A stretch of DNA of 64,000 bases from Murinocardiopsis flavida (GTDB taxonomy: Bacteria; Actinomycetota; Actinomycetes; Streptosporangiales; Streptosporangiaceae). This document shows positions 43,670 through 51,902 of this stretch, piece by piece. The DNA lies in NCBI RefSeq assembly GCF_003014485.1, contig NZ_PYGA01000003.1, positions 310,001-374,000 on the forward strand, given 5' to 3'. Under the pieces are notes generated by a model that saw only the letters and a program-made list of their open reading frames with translations, had not been told where the DNA came from and did no database searches. The translations under genes and the position numbers were made by a program. The stretch's first letter is position 1, and every line of letters starts with the position of its first letter.

Positions 43670-44182
43670 ATGACACCGCAGGAACAGGCGGTCGCGGCCG
43701 TCGAGGCCGCGCTCGCCGACGCAGGGCTCGACGCCGAGCGCCCCGACCGCGGGTCGTTCGTCGTGGCCCTGCCGGGCCGCCGCAAGCTGAAGACGCTGGT
43801 GTGGTTGCGGGTCGGCGACCACAGCCTGCTCGTGAAGACGTTCTTCTGCCGCCGCCCCGACGAGAACCACGCCGACTTCTACCGGTGGCTGATGCGCCGC
43901 AACGAGGACATGTTCGGCATGGCGTTCACCGCCGACGACGTCGGGGACGTCTACATCACCGGCCGCCTCCCGCTGTCGGGCATCGTCCCGGCGGAGGTCG
44001 ACCGGCTGCTCGGCTGCGCGCTCAGCTACTCCGACGACAACTTCAACGCCGCACTGGAACGGGGCTTCGCGAGCGCCATCCGCAAGGAGTGGGCGTGGCG
44101 GGTCCGCAACGGCCAGCAGCCCCGCAATCTGGAGGCGTTCCGGTCCCTCGTGGAGGGTGCGGAGGCGGCCGGGCCGGACTGA
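43670..44182 (+). CDS. YbjN domain-containing protein
   Basis: A 170-residue YbjN-like (type III secretion chaperone fold) protein: LDAERPDRGSFVVALPGRRK, VKTFFCRRPDENHADFYRWL and TGRLPLSGIVPAEVDRLLG. Actinobacterial members sit between mshA and gpm as here, but I know of no shown activity. ATG at 43670 is preceded by CGGGAG. It probably shares the mshA transcript, which ends 41 bases upstream. Confidence 0.85.
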   Translation: MTPQEQAVAAVEAALADAGLDAERPDRGSFVVALPGRRKLKTLVWLRVGDHSLLVKTFFCRRPDENHADFYRWLMRRNEDMFGMAFTADDVGDVYITGRLPLSGIVPAEVDRLLGCALSYSDDNFNAALERGFASAIRKEWAWRVRNGQQPRNLEAFRSLVEGAEAAGPD

Positions 44183-44318
44183 CCTGACTGCCCGGACCGC
44201 CCGGACTGGGACGCCGCCCGAGGGTGGCCGCGGCGCCACCGGCCCGGGCGGCGCCCGCCCGCCGCGGCCCCGCGCGGGCAGGGCTCCGCCGCGCGAGGGG
44301 CGCTCGCGGGCGCCCCGC

Positions 44319-44324
44319 TAGGCT
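44319..44324 (+). promoter_or_regulatory. Leaderless -10 element of gpm
   Basis: TAGGCT followed by exactly 7 bases and the gpm ATG at 44332. No Shine-Dalgarno precedes the ATG, consistent with a leaderless mRNA. Confidence 0.6.
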
Positions 44325-44331
44325 GGGGCGC

Positions 44332-45078
44332 ATGGGAACTCTTGTGCTGCTTCGCCATGGCGAAAGCGTGTGGAACGCCGAAGGGCTGTTCACCGGCTGG
44401 GTGGACGTCGACCTCTCCGCGAAGGGCGAGGAGGAGGCCCGCCGCGGCGGCGAACTCCTGGTCGGCGCCGACCTGCGGCCCGACATCGTGCACACCTCGG
44501 TGCTGCGCCGCGCGATCCGCACGGCCGAGATCGCGCTCAACGCCGCCGACCTGCACTGGCTGCCGGTCAAGCGCTCCTGGCGGCTGAACGAGCGGCACTA
44601 CGGTGCGCTCCAGGGCAAGAACAAGGCGCAGACCCGCGAAGAGTACGGCGAAGAGCAGTTCATGACCTGGCGCCGCTCCTTCGACACCCCGCCGCCGCCC
44701 ATCGCCGACGACGACCAGTGGTCGCAGGCCGGCGAGCGCCGCTACGCCGAGCTGCCGCCCGAGCTGATGCCGCGCACCGAGTGCCTCGCCGATGTCGTAG
44801 ACCGGATGCTGCCGTACTGGTACGACTCCGTCGTGCCCGACCTCGCCGCCGGCCGCACCGTGCTGCTCGCCGCGCACGGCAACTCGCTGCGCGCCCTGGT
44901 CAAGCACCTCGACGGCATCGACGACGCCACCATCTCCGGGCTCAACATCCCCACGGGCATCCCGCTCCGGTACGAGCTGAACGACGACTTCACGCCGCGC
45001 AAGAAGGGCGGCGAGTACCTCGACCCCGAGGCGGCGAAGGACGCCATCGAGGCCGTGAAGAACCAGGGCAAGAAGTAA
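44332..45078 (+). CDS. gpmA: 2,3-bisphosphoglycerate-dependent phosphoglycerate mutase
   Basis: Glycolytic interconversion of 3- and 2-phosphoglycerate. The 248-residue protein has the phosphohistidine motif [12 protein letters not shown] (His9), the substrate loop [31 protein letters not shown] and the second catalytic His in [12 protein letters not shown]. The length and the [15 protein letters not shown] ending are those of the cofactor-dependent family. It is leaderless and followed by a strong terminator. Confidence 0.96.
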   Translation: MGTLVLLRHGESVWNAEGLFTGWVDVDLSAKGEEEARRGGELLVGADLRPDIVHTSVLRRAIRTAEIALNAADLHWLPVKRSWRLNERHYGALQGKNKAQTREEYGEEQFMTWRRSFDTPPPPIADDDQWSQAGERRYAELPPELMPRTECLADVVDRMLPYWYDSVVPDLAAGRTVLLAAHGNSLRALVKHLDGIDDATISGLNIPTGIPLRYELNDDFTPRKKGGEYLDPEAAKDAIEAVKNQGKK

Positions 45079-45091
45079 CGGCCCCGCCGTC

Positions 45092-45126
45092 AGCGGCGCC
45101 CCCCGCCGGTGGCGGGGGGCGCCGCT
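45092..45126 (+). terminator. Terminator hairpin after gpmA
   Basis: A perfect 16-base stem (45092-45107 with 45111-45126) with loop GGT, 14 bases beyond the gpmA stop. No U-tract, but the CGTCTTCC downstream is pyrimidine-rich. Confidence 0.82.
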
Positions 45127-45211
45127 CGTCTTCCCCGCGGCACCCCCGCGCGGAGCCGAAGGGTGGGCGTGGGGCGTACCGCTCCTCTTTTTCAGGTCGG
45201 CGGCAGCGGAG

Positions 45212-46120
45212 TTATTCCAGCTCGACCAGTGCGTGGACCGGCAGGTGGTCGGACGGGTGCAGGCCGCCGTGGGTGAACGGGTTGATCGCGGCCTGCCGCA
45301 CCTCGACCCCGCTGTTGGCGAGCAGCCAGTCGATCCGCTCGCCGCCCTCGACCGGCTCCTCGTAGTTGTTGAAGGTGCCGTAGGCGGGGGTCGCCCGCTC
45401 CGCTGCGGTGTCCCAGGTGTCGGAGAGCGCGCCGTCGCCGGTGAGGATGTCGAAGGGCGCGGAGTCCCCGGCCGGGGCGTTGAAGTCGCCGGTCAGCACG
45501 ACGGGCACGTCCTCGCCCATGGCGCCGATGCGCTCGCGCACCAGCTCGGCGCTCTTGCGCCGGGAGTTCTCCGACTGGTGGTCGAAGTGCGTGTTGACGT
45601 GCACGAACTCCGCGCCGGTGCGGCGGTCCTCGAACCGCACCCAGGTCACCATCCGGGTGATCTCGTTGCCCCAGCTCGTGGAGCCGATGACATCGGGGGT
45701 GTCGGACAGCCAGAAGTGGTCGTAGGCGACCGGCGCCACCCGGCCGGTGTCGTAGTAGATCGCGGCGAACTCGTCCTTGCTGCCGCCCTGGCGGCCGAGG
45801 CCGATCCAGTCGTAGCGGTCGGGCAGGTCGGCCTCGATGTCGCGGACCTGGTTGTACAGGCCCTCCTGGATGCCGAGGACGGTCGGCCGCTCCTCGGCGA
45901 GCAGCCGCTTCAGGGCGGGGCGGCGCTCCGTCCAGGTGTTGGCGTCGTCGGGGTTGTCGTAGCGGATGTTGTACGACATGACGTGCATCTGGTCGCCGCG
46001 CGGCGGGCCGATGACGGGGCCGCCGTCGGAGTCGGCCGCCGCGGGCGCACCCGGCAGCAGTGCGGCGGCGAGGACGGCCGCAGCGGCGACGGAAAGGGTC
46101 CGGTGGACGAAGGGGCGCAT
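45212..46120 (-). CDS. Secreted endonuclease/exonuclease/phosphatase family protein
   Basis: A 302-residue EEP-fold protein with a signal peptide (FVHRTLSVAAAAVLAAALLP, cleavage near PAAADS). Metal-binding and catalytic motifs are MSYNIRYDN, GIQEGLYNQ, HVNTHFDHQSENSR, VLTGDFNAP and HPSDHLPVHALVE, as in DNase I-like phosphodiesterases. Exported homologues hydrolyse nucleic acids, phosphoinositides or sphingomyelin; which of these applies cannot be read here. ATG at 46120 begins the signal peptide. Confidence 0.88.
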   Translation of the reverse strand: MRPFVHRTLSVAAAAVLAAALLPGAPAAADSDGGPVIGPPRGDQMHVMSYNIRYDNPDDANTWTERRPALKRLLAEERPTVLGIQEGLYNQVRDIEADLPDRYDWIGLGRQGGSKDEFAAIYYDTGRVAPVAYDHFWLSDTPDVIGSTSWGNEITRMVTWVRFEDRRTGAEFVHVNTHFDHQSENSRRKSAELVRERIGAMGEDVPVVLTGDFNAPAGDSAPFDILTGDGALSDTWDTAAERATPAYGTFNNYEEPVEGGERIDWLLANSGVEVRQAAINPFTHGGLHPSDHLPVHALVELE

Positions 46121-46227
46121 GCGCTCTCCAGGATCGGGGGACGGTGCACGAGGATTATGCGCGGACCGTCCGGCCCGAAGGTGTGCGCAGGGTGCCCTGG
46201 ACGTGAAGCACGATCGACGTCCCCTGG

Positions 46228-47133
46228 TCAGGCGCTCAGGGCGCGCAGCAGGGCCATGGTCCGCCGCTGCTCCTCCGGTGTGCCGAACACGCTGACGGCG
46301 AGTTCGGTCGCCCCCGCCTCCAGATGGCGGCGGAGCGCGCGCTCGACAGCGGCCTCGTCGCCCGCGACGAGCAGGTCGCCGGGTGCCGAGGCGCCTTCGC
46401 GCCGCAGGACCGCGCGGTAGCTCGCCAGCTCCCCGGCGATGGCGAACGCGTCGCCGAACCGGTCCCTGACCCCGTCGGGGTCGCCCGTGACCGCGGCGAA
46501 CACCCCGGCGACGACACGGGGTCCAGGGCGTCCGGCCGCATGGGCGGCCGCGCTCAGCACCGGAACGATGTGCGCGTCGAGGCCGACCGGTCCCGTCCAC
46601 GTCGTGACCGTCCCGTCGGCGAGCTCACCGGCGATCCGCAGCATCACCGGTCCGAGCGCCGCGACGAGCAGCGAGGGCGCCTCTGCGCCCGGGGCCGGGA
46701 CGGGTCCGGCGCTCGCGAGGGTCTCGCCCGCGTATTCGGCGTCCGCGCCGCGCAGCAGCGGGCCGAGGACCGAGAGGTACTCGCGCAGGTGCCGGGCCGG
46801 CCGGTCGAAGGAGATCCCGAACTGCCCTTCGATGATCGGCTGATGGCTCACTCCGACGCCGAGGGTCAGGCGTCCCGGCCCCAGTGCCGCGGCGGCGGTC
46901 AGCGCCTGGCTCGCCAGCGCGCGGGGATGCACGGGGAAGCTCGGCACGATCGCGGTGCCGACGGCGATCCCCGGTGCCTCGCGCCCGGCGACGGCCAGGG
47001 AGGTCAGCGGGTCCCAGGAGTAGTGGTGGCCGGCCCAGACGGCGGAGAGTCCGCCCTCCGCGGCGTCCCGTACCGCGCCGGCGAGGTCGGCGAACGCCAT
47101 GCCCCGCTCGTCCAGCAGCAGCCCGATGCGCAT
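46228..47133 (-). CDS. LLM-class F420-dependent oxidoreductase
   Basis: A 301-residue luciferase-like monooxygenase-fold protein: RIGLLLDERGMAFADL, SAVWAGHHYSWDPLTSLAVA, VGTAIVPSFPVHPRALASQA and LTLGVGVSHQPIIEGQFG. In actinobacteria such proteins mostly use coenzyme F420 rather than FMN. Substrate unknown. GAGGAGG precedes the ATG. It is divergent from a TetR gene, with a clear palindrome 12-46 bases upstream of its start, so the TetR protein probably controls it. Confidence 0.88.
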   Translation of the reverse strand: MRIGLLLDERGMAFADLAGAVRDAAEGGLSAVWAGHHYSWDPLTSLAVAGREAPGIAVGTAIVPSFPVHPRALASQALTAAAALGPGRLTLGVGVSHQPIIEGQFGISFDRPARHLREYLSVLGPLLRGADAEYAGETLASAGPVPAPGAEAPSLLVAALGPVMLRIAGELADGTVTTWTGPVGLDAHIVPVLSAAAHAAGRPGPRVVAGVFAAVTGDPDGVRDRFGDAFAIAGELASYRAVLRREGASAPGDLLVAGDEAAVERALRRHLEAGATELAVSVFGTPEEQRRTMALLRALSA

Positions 47134-47144
47134 GTGTCCTCCTC

Positions 47145-47179
47145 GGATCCAAGCGGAAGAATTTCGTCCGCTTGAATCC
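47145..47179. promoter_or_regulatory. TetR-type palindromic operator
   Basis: CAAGCGGA (47150-47157) and TCCGCTTG (47167-47174) are perfect inverted arms with a 9-base spacer; the symmetry extends as GGATC/GAATCC with one mismatch to 47145-47179. It lies just upstream of the oxidoreductase start and about 110 bases from the divergent TetR start, a textbook position for a TetR autoregulated divergent operator. Confidence 0.72.
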
Positions 47180-47289
47180 GAAAGCTATGCGAGCGGACGG
47201 CGGACGTCCACTCGGCCGGGTCGGCCCCGCACTATCGTGGTGCCGCGGTCGCTCGGGAACCGCGGCGCGCAGAGAGGCGGTGCCTGCCG

Positions 47290-48012
47290 ATGGCGGAGGA
47301 CACCCGGGGCGGGCTGCGTGCCGACGCCCGGCGCAACCGCGACCGCATCGTCGCCTCGGCGCGCGCACTCTTCGCCGAGCACGGCGCGAAGGTCCCCATG
47401 GAGGAGATCGCCCGCTGCGCCGGGGTCGGCGTGGGCACCCTGTACCGCCGCTTCCCCGATCGGGAGAGCCTGCTGCACGCGGTGTCGGCCGATGCAATGC
47501 GGCGGATGCTCGCCACGGCGCGCGCGGCGGCGGAAGAGGAACCTGACGGCTGGCACGCCCTCGTGCGCTACCTGCGCGCCTACGGCGAGCTGCACAACGG
47601 CGCACTGCACGCGTCGGTCGACCCCGAAATGCACGACCGCATCCGGCGGGGGCCCGACGTGACCCGCGACCGGCGCGCGCTGCTCGCCGTGCTGACCGGC
47701 ATCATCGAACGCGCGCACGCCGAAGGCGCGCTGCGCCGCGACGTCGGCCTGGGCGACATCAGCTCGGTCTTCGCCCTGCACCTGCACCTGCCCGCCGGTA
47801 CCGGCGCCGAGGCCGCCCGCGCGGCGCCCCGCAGGCTGGTCGAACTGCTCATCGCCGGGCTCCGCGCCCCGGCGGCGGAACCGCTCCCCGGGCCGCCCAT
47901 GGCAGCGGCGGACCTGGAGCCCGCCGACCCGCCCGCGGCGGCACCGCGGCGCGGCGCTCCGGAGGGGGGCGGCGGCCCCGCGGGTCAGACCGCCGTCAGC
48001 TCGAACTTGTAG
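47290..48012 (+). CDS. TetR/AcrR-family regulator
   Basis: A 240-residue regulator with the N-terminal HTH (ARRNRDRIVASARALFAEHG, VPMEEIARCAGVGVGTLYRRFPDRESLL) and a helical ligand domain. The last 50 residues are a Pro/Ala/Gly-rich tail beyond the usual TetR length. That tail overlaps the 3' end of the convergent regX3 gene by 28 bases, so it may be a recent read-through extension. It likely represses the divergent F420-type oxidoreductase. Confidence 0.9.
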   Translation: MAEDTRGGLRADARRNRDRIVASARALFAEHGAKVPMEEIARCAGVGVGTLYRRFPDRESLLHAVSADAMRRMLATARAAAEEEPDGWHALVRYLRAYGELHNGALHASVDPEMHDRIRRGPDVTRDRRALLAVLTGIIERAHAEGALRRDVGLGDISSVFALHLHLPAGTGAEAARAAPRRLVELLIAGLRAPAAEPLPGPPMAAADLEPADPPAAAPRRGAPEGGGGPAGQTAVSSNL

Positions 48013-48674
48013 CCGAGGCCGCGCACCGTGACGATGAACGCGGGGTTGCCGGGGTCCGACTCGATCTTCGCGCGCAGGCGCTTCACGTGGACGTCGAGGG
48101 TCTTGGTGTCGCCCACGTAGTCGGCGCCCCACACCCTGTCGATGAGCTGCATGCGGGTGAGGACCCGCCCCGCGTTGCGCAGCAGCACCTCCAGCAGCTC
48201 GAACTCCTTCAGCGGAAGCTGGACGCCCTCGCCGCGCACGGTCACCACGTGCCGCTCGACGTCCATGCGCACCGGCCCCGCCTCAAGGGTGGCCGGCACC
48301 ATGGCGTCGTCCTCACCGCGGCGGCGCAGCACCGCGCGGATGCGCGCCACGAGCTCCCGCGAGGAGAACGGCTTGGTGACGTAGTCGTCGGCGCCCAGCT
48401 CCAGGCCGACGACCTTGTCGATCTCGCTGTCCTTCGCCGTCAGCATGATGACGGGGACGTTGGACTTCTGCCGCAGGGTGCGGCAGACCTCGGTTCCCGG
48501 CAGGCCGGGCAGCATCAGGTCGAGGAGCACCAGGTCGGCGCCTGTGCGGTCGAAGGTGTCGAGCGCCTGGTCGCCGGTCGGTGCCACGGCCACCTCGAAG
48601 CCCTCCTTGCGCAGCATGTACGAAAGGGCATCGCTGTAGGATTCCTCGTCCTCAACGACGAGTACACGCGTCAC
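47985..48674 (-). CDS. regX3: Response regulator RegX3
   Basis: OmpR-family regulator of the phosphate-starvation response in actinobacteria. The 229-residue protein has the receiver (VLVVEDEESY, phospho-accepting Asp52 in LVLLDLMLPG, Lys in DYVTKPFS) and a C-terminal winged helix (KEFELLEVLLRNAGRVLTRM, TKTLDVHVKRLRAKI). GTG at 48674 has GGGAGG upstream and overlaps the senX3 stop by 4 bases. Divergent phoU and a PHO-box-like repeat support this assignment. Confidence 0.94.
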   Translation of the reverse strand: MTRVLVVEDEESYSDALSYMLRKEGFEVAVAPTGDQALDTFDRTGADLVLLDLMLPGLPGTEVCRTLRQKSNVPVIMLTAKDSEIDKVVGLELGADDYVTKPFSSRELVARIRAVLRRRGEDDAMVPATLEAGPVRMDVERHVVTVRGEGVQLPLKEFELLEVLLRNAGRVLTRMQLIDRVWGADYVGDTKTLDVHVKRLRAKIESDPGNPAFIVTVRGLGYKFELTAV

Positions 48675-49855
48675 TGTGGTGCCTCCCGGTAGTTGTCCTG
48701 CCCTGGGCTCTGGCGAACCCGGGGCTGCGGGCGGGGCAGCCGCAGTGTGAACGTCGACCCCGACCCTTCCTTGCTCCACACGGTCACGTCTCCACGGTGG
48801 TGTGTCGAGATGTGCTTCACAATGGCCAGGCCGAGTCCGGTACCTCCGGTGGCCCGGCTCCGAGCGGCGTCCACCCGGTAGAACCGCTCGAAGATCCGTT
48901 CGAGGTCCTGCGGCGGGATGCCGATGCCCTGGTCGGCGACGCTCACCTCGGCGGTGGTCTCGGTCACCGCCGCAGTCACCGAGACGCGGGTACGCTCCGG
49001 ACTGTAGGCGACGGCGTTGGCGACCAGGTTGCGCATGGCGGTCACGAGCAGGCCCTCGTCGCCGAGGACGGTCACGCCGGCCGTTCCGCTCGCGACGAGC
49101 TGGATCTCCTTGGCGTCGGCCGCCATGCGCACCGACTCCAGCGCCTCCTCGACGACGTGGGCGAGGTCCACGTCGGCGGGTTCGGCCATGGGCTCGGCGC
49201 CCTGGATCCGCGACAATGTGATGAGGTCCTGGATGACACTGGTCAACCGCGCGGCCTCCTTCTGCATGCGGCCGGTGAACCGCCGCACCGCCTCAGGGTC
49301 GTCGCTGGCATCGGCGATGGTCTCGGCGAGCAGCGAGAGCGCGCCCACGGGGGTCTTCAGCTCGTGGCTGACGTTGGCGACGAAGTCGCGGCGCACCGCC
49401 TCGACCCTGCGCCGCTCGGTCTGGTCCTCGGCGAGGACCAGCACCAGCCCGGTGCCGCCCAGCGGGGCGACCCTGACAGCGAAGGAGGTGACGTCGGGTC
49501 CGAACTTGCGGACGGCGACCTCGATCTCGGTCTCGCGGATCACCCCGTCGCGCCGCACATGGCGGGCCAGCGCGAGGAGTTCCGGGATGACCAGCTCCTC
49601 GCCGCGCACGATCCCGAACGCGCGGGCGGCCGAGCTCGCGCGCAGCACCCGGTCGGCGGAGTCGAGCACCACCGCCGACGACGGCAGGGCCGACAGGACC
49701 TCGGCGATCCCCGATGGGAGTTCTGACTGCTGGACCGGATCGGGGACGCCTTTGTAGCCCGGTCTCGCCTCACTGATACGGAACGCCAGACCGGCCGCGA
49801 CTCCAGTAGCGAGTCCGACGAGGCCGGCGATCGCGGCTAGAAGCTCGGCTTGCAC
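48671..49855 (-). CDS. senX3: Sensor histidine kinase SenX3
   Basis: A 394-residue kinase with one N-terminal transmembrane segment (LLAAIAGLVGLATGVAAGLAF), a PAS-like domain (about 45-145), an H-box FVANVSHELKTPVGAL (His164) and a catalytic ATPase domain with NLVANAVAYSP, VADQGIGIP and TGLGLAIVKH. With RegX3 it senses phosphate supply, negatively modulated by PhoU in mycobacteria. Only one TM segment is visible, so most of the sensor faces the cytoplasm. regX3 overlaps its 3' end. Confidence 0.94.
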   Translation of the reverse strand: MQAELLAAIAGLVGLATGVAAGLAFRISEARPGYKGVPDPVQQSELPSGIAEVLSALPSSAVVLDSADRVLRASSAARAFGIVRGEELVIPELLALARHVRRDGVIRETEIEVAVRKFGPDVTSFAVRVAPLGGTGLVLVLAEDQTERRRVEAVRRDFVANVSHELKTPVGALSLLAETIADASDDPEAVRRFTGRMQKEAARLTSVIQDLITLSRIQGAEPMAEPADVDLAHVVEEALESVRMAADAKEIQLVASGTAGVTVLGDEGLLVTAMRNLVANAVAYSPERTRVSVTAAVTETTAEVSVADQGIGIPPQDLERIFERFYRVDAARSRATGGTGLGLAIVKHISTHHRGDVTVWSKEGSGSTFTLRLPRPQPRVRQSPGQDNYREAPQ

Positions 49856-49903
49856 ATCTCGATCGTAAGCGTCCGGCCCGCGGCTTTACCCGCATGACCA
49901 CGT

Positions 49904-49933
49904 GTTACAACCGAGGTTCCCCGAGAGTTCACC
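49904..49933. promoter_or_regulatory. PHO-box-like direct repeats between senX3 and phoU
   Basis: GTTCCCC (49916-49922) and GTTCACC (49927-49933) start 11 bases apart, and a weaker GTTACAA (49904-49910) precedes them at 12. This fits the 11-base direct-repeat architecture of PHO boxes bound by PhoP in Streptomyces. Its place between the senX3 and phoU starts suggests feedback control of both by the phosphate regulator. Confidence 0.65.
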
Positions 49934-49977
49934 GTTGAGTACGAAATGATTCAGCTAGCACCTGGGACGATTTGACC

Positions 49978-50640
49978 ATGCGCGACACTTACCACGAGGA
50001 CCTCGACGCCCTGGGCGGCCGCCTTGTCGAAATGACCCGGCTCGCCCGGCACGCCATCGCGAGGGCCACCACCGCTCTGCTCGACGCCGACCTCTCCGCC
50101 GCACAGGAGGTCATCTCGGGGGACGAAGCGATCAACCTGCTCGACGACGAGATCGAGCGCAGCGCGTTCGACCTGATGGCGCGCCAGCAGCCGGTGGCGC
50201 AGGACCTCCGCGTCATCATCACGGCCCTGCACATGGGCGGCGACCTGGAGCGCATGGGCGACCACGCCGTCCACCTCGCGAAGGTCGCCCGGCGCCGGCA
50301 CCCCGATTCCGCGATCCCGCCGGAGCTGCGCTCCACCGTCCTGGAGATGGGCCACCAGGCCGAACTGCTGGTCATCAAGGCCGGCGAGGTCATCTCCAAC
50401 CGCGACGCCGACACCGCGCTGGAGCTCGACTCCGACGACGACCGCATGGACAAGCTCCGCCGCAAGCTCCTCAAGCGGATCCTCGACCCGAGCTGGTCGC
50501 ACGGCGTGGAGGCGACCATGGACGTCACCCTCGTCGGCCGGTTCTACGAGCGGTTCGGCGACCACGCGGTGCACGTCGCCGACAACCTGGTGTACATGGT
50601 CACGGGCGAGAAGCCGAAGGACTACGAGCCCGAGGCGTGA
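49978..50640 (+). CDS. phoU: PhoU phosphate signalling protein
   Basis: A 220-residue helical-bundle protein made of two PhoU repeats, each with the metal-binding E/DxxxD signature: DLERMGDHAVHLAKVA and YERFGDHAVHVADNLVY. It links the phosphate transporter and the SenX3 kinase. ATG at 49978 (MRDTYHEDL) is the family start. The Pst transporter genes are not adjacent. A GC-rich hairpin follows the gene. Confidence 0.94.
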   Translation: MRDTYHEDLDALGGRLVEMTRLARHAIARATTALLDADLSAAQEVISGDEAINLLDDEIERSAFDLMARQQPVAQDLRVIITALHMGGDLERMGDHAVHLAKVARRRHPDSAIPPELRSTVLEMGHQAELLVIKAGEVISNRDADTALELDSDDDRMDKLRRKLLKRILDPSWSHGVEATMDVTLVGRFYERFGDHAVHVADNLVYMVTGEKPKDYEPEA

Positions 50641-50671
50641 CCCCGCGAGGCCCGCGGAACAGCGGGTCCAG

Positions 50672-50717
50672 GGCGGGGGCGGCGGCCCTCCGGAGCGGGT
50701 TCCGGGCCGCCCCCGCC
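50672..50717 (+). terminator. Terminator hairpin after phoU
   Basis: GGCGGGGGCGGC (50672-50683) pairs perfectly with GCCGCCCCCGCC (50706-50717) around a 22-base loop that can itself pair partly. It is 31 bases beyond the phoU stop. Confidence 0.6.
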
Positions 50718-50852
50718 GGCTGGCGCATGCACCGGTCCCTGGCTTTGTCAAGGCCCAAAATGCGGGGCTGACCTGCGCGTTCGTAAATCTGGCAGGTACG
50801 GTAAGTCACAGATTCGTGGTACCCTGGGTATAGCGGAAGGGGTACTTGTCAC

Positions 50853-51335
50853 ATGACTTTCAAGGTCGGCGACACCGTTGTCTACCCCCATCATGGGGCT
50901 GCTCGTATTGAAGCGATCGAGACCCGCGCCATCAAAGGTGTGGATCGGTCTTATCTCGTACTGAAGGTCGACAAGGGCGACCTCACGGTGCGCGTGCCCG
51001 CCGAGAACGCCCAGGACGTCGGCGTCCGGGACGTGGTGGGACAAGAAGGCTTGGACCGGGTGTTCGAGGTGTTGCGCGCTCCGCACACCGAGGAGCCCAC
51101 GAACTGGTCGCGGCGCTACAAGGCGAACCTGGAGAAGCTCGCCTCGGGCGACGTCAACAAGGTCGCCGAGGTCGTGCGCGACCTATGGCGGCGCGACAAG
51201 GAACGCGGTCTCTCCGCCGGCGAAAAGCGAATGCTGGCAAAGGCCCGCCAGATTCTGGTGAGTGAACTCGCCCTCGCCGAAAAGACCAATGAGGACAAGG
51301 CCGAAGCACTTCTCGACGAAGTCCTCACCAACTGA
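50853..51335 (+). CDS. carD: CarD-family RNA polymerase-binding regulator
   Basis: A 160-residue essential transcription factor that binds the RNA polymerase beta subunit and stabilises open complexes at promoters. The N-terminal RNAP-interaction domain is [20 protein letters not shown], and the C-terminal helical DNA-binding domain contains [18 protein letters not shown] and [21 protein letters not shown] tryptophan in NWSRR is the one that wedges the -10 upstream edge in mycobacterial CarD. GGAAGGGG precedes the ATG. ispF follows 23 bases later. Confidence 0.95.
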   Translation: MTFKVGDTVVYPHHGAARIEAIETRAIKGVDRSYLVLKVDKGDLTVRVPAENAQDVGVRDVVGQEGLDRVFEVLRAPHTEEPTNWSRRYKANLEKLASGDVNKVAEVVRDLWRRDKERGLSAGEKRMLAKARQILVSELALAEKTNEDKAEALLDEVLTN

Positions 51336-51351
51336 AGAACACTGAGAACAT

Positions 51352-51370
51352 CATATTCATGGTGAATATG
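51352..51370 (+). promoter_or_regulatory. Perfect inverted repeat over the ispF start
   Basis: CATATTCA (51352-51359) and TGAATATG (51363-51370) are perfect inverted arms around TGG. The first ATG (51359) begins at the last base of the left arm and the second (51368) lies in the right arm. In the carD-ispF mRNA this hairpin would occlude both starts; as DNA it is a 19-base AT-rich palindrome in GC-rich surroundings. Confidence 0.6.
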
Positions 51371-51847
51371 CCCCGGGTGGGCGTCGGTAGCGACGTCCAC
51401 CCGTTCATGTCCGGCCGCCCCCTTTTCCTCGCCGGGCTGCAATGGCCGGGCGAGGACGGGGTCAGCGGCCACTCCGACGGCGACGTCGCCGCGCACGCCG
51501 CGTGCGACGCCCTCTTCTCCGCCTGCGGGCTGGGCGACCTCGGCGCCCAGTTCGGCACGGCCGACCCCGCCTGGAAGGGCGCCTCCGGTGTCGCGCTGCT
51601 CGCCGAGGCGGCCGCGCGGGTCCGCGCGGCCGGCTTCGCCATCGGCAACGTCGCCGTGCAGATCATCGGCAACCGCCCCGCGTTCGCCCCGCGCCGCGGC
51701 GAGGCCGAGAAGGTGCTCTCCGACGCCGTGGGGGCCCCTGTGTCGCTCTCGGCCACCACGACCGACGGCCTCGGCCTCACCGGCAGGGGCGAGGGGATCG
51801 CCGCCATCGCCACGGCCCTGTGCGTGGCGCGCGACCCCGCCGACTAG
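51359..51847 (+). CDS. ispF: 2-C-methyl-D-erythritol 2,4-cyclodiphosphate synthase
   Basis: Fifth step of the MEP isoprenoid pathway, forming the cyclodiphosphate with CMP release. The 162 residues include [11 protein letters not shown] (metal ligands Asp and His), [16 protein letters not shown] (His ligand) and [16 protein letters not shown]. The start is either ATG 51359 or ATG 51368 (starting MPRVGVGSD, the usual family N-terminus); both sit in an inverted repeat and lack a clear Shine-Dalgarno. ispD, normally between carD and ispF in actinobacteria, is absent from this position. Confidence 0.93.
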   Translation: MVNMPRVGVGSDVHPFMSGRPLFLAGLQWPGEDGVSGHSDGDVAAHAACDALFSACGLGDLGAQFGTADPAWKGASGVALLAEAAARVRAAGFAIGNVAVQIIGNRPAFAPRRGEAEKVLSDAVGAPVSLSATTTDGLGLTGRGEGIAAIATALCVARDPAD

Positions 51848-51860
51848 CCCGCCGGGTGCC

Positions 51861-51878
51861 GTTTCCGTTTCCGTTTCC
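51861..51878 (+). repeat. Short tandem repeat (GTTTCC)3
   Basis: Three exact copies of GTTTCC followed by a partial GTT, in the 55-base gap between ispF and the convergent DUF2637 gene. Confidence 0.7.
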
Positions 51879-51902
51879 GTTGCTGTGGGCCGTGCCGGGC
51901 GC

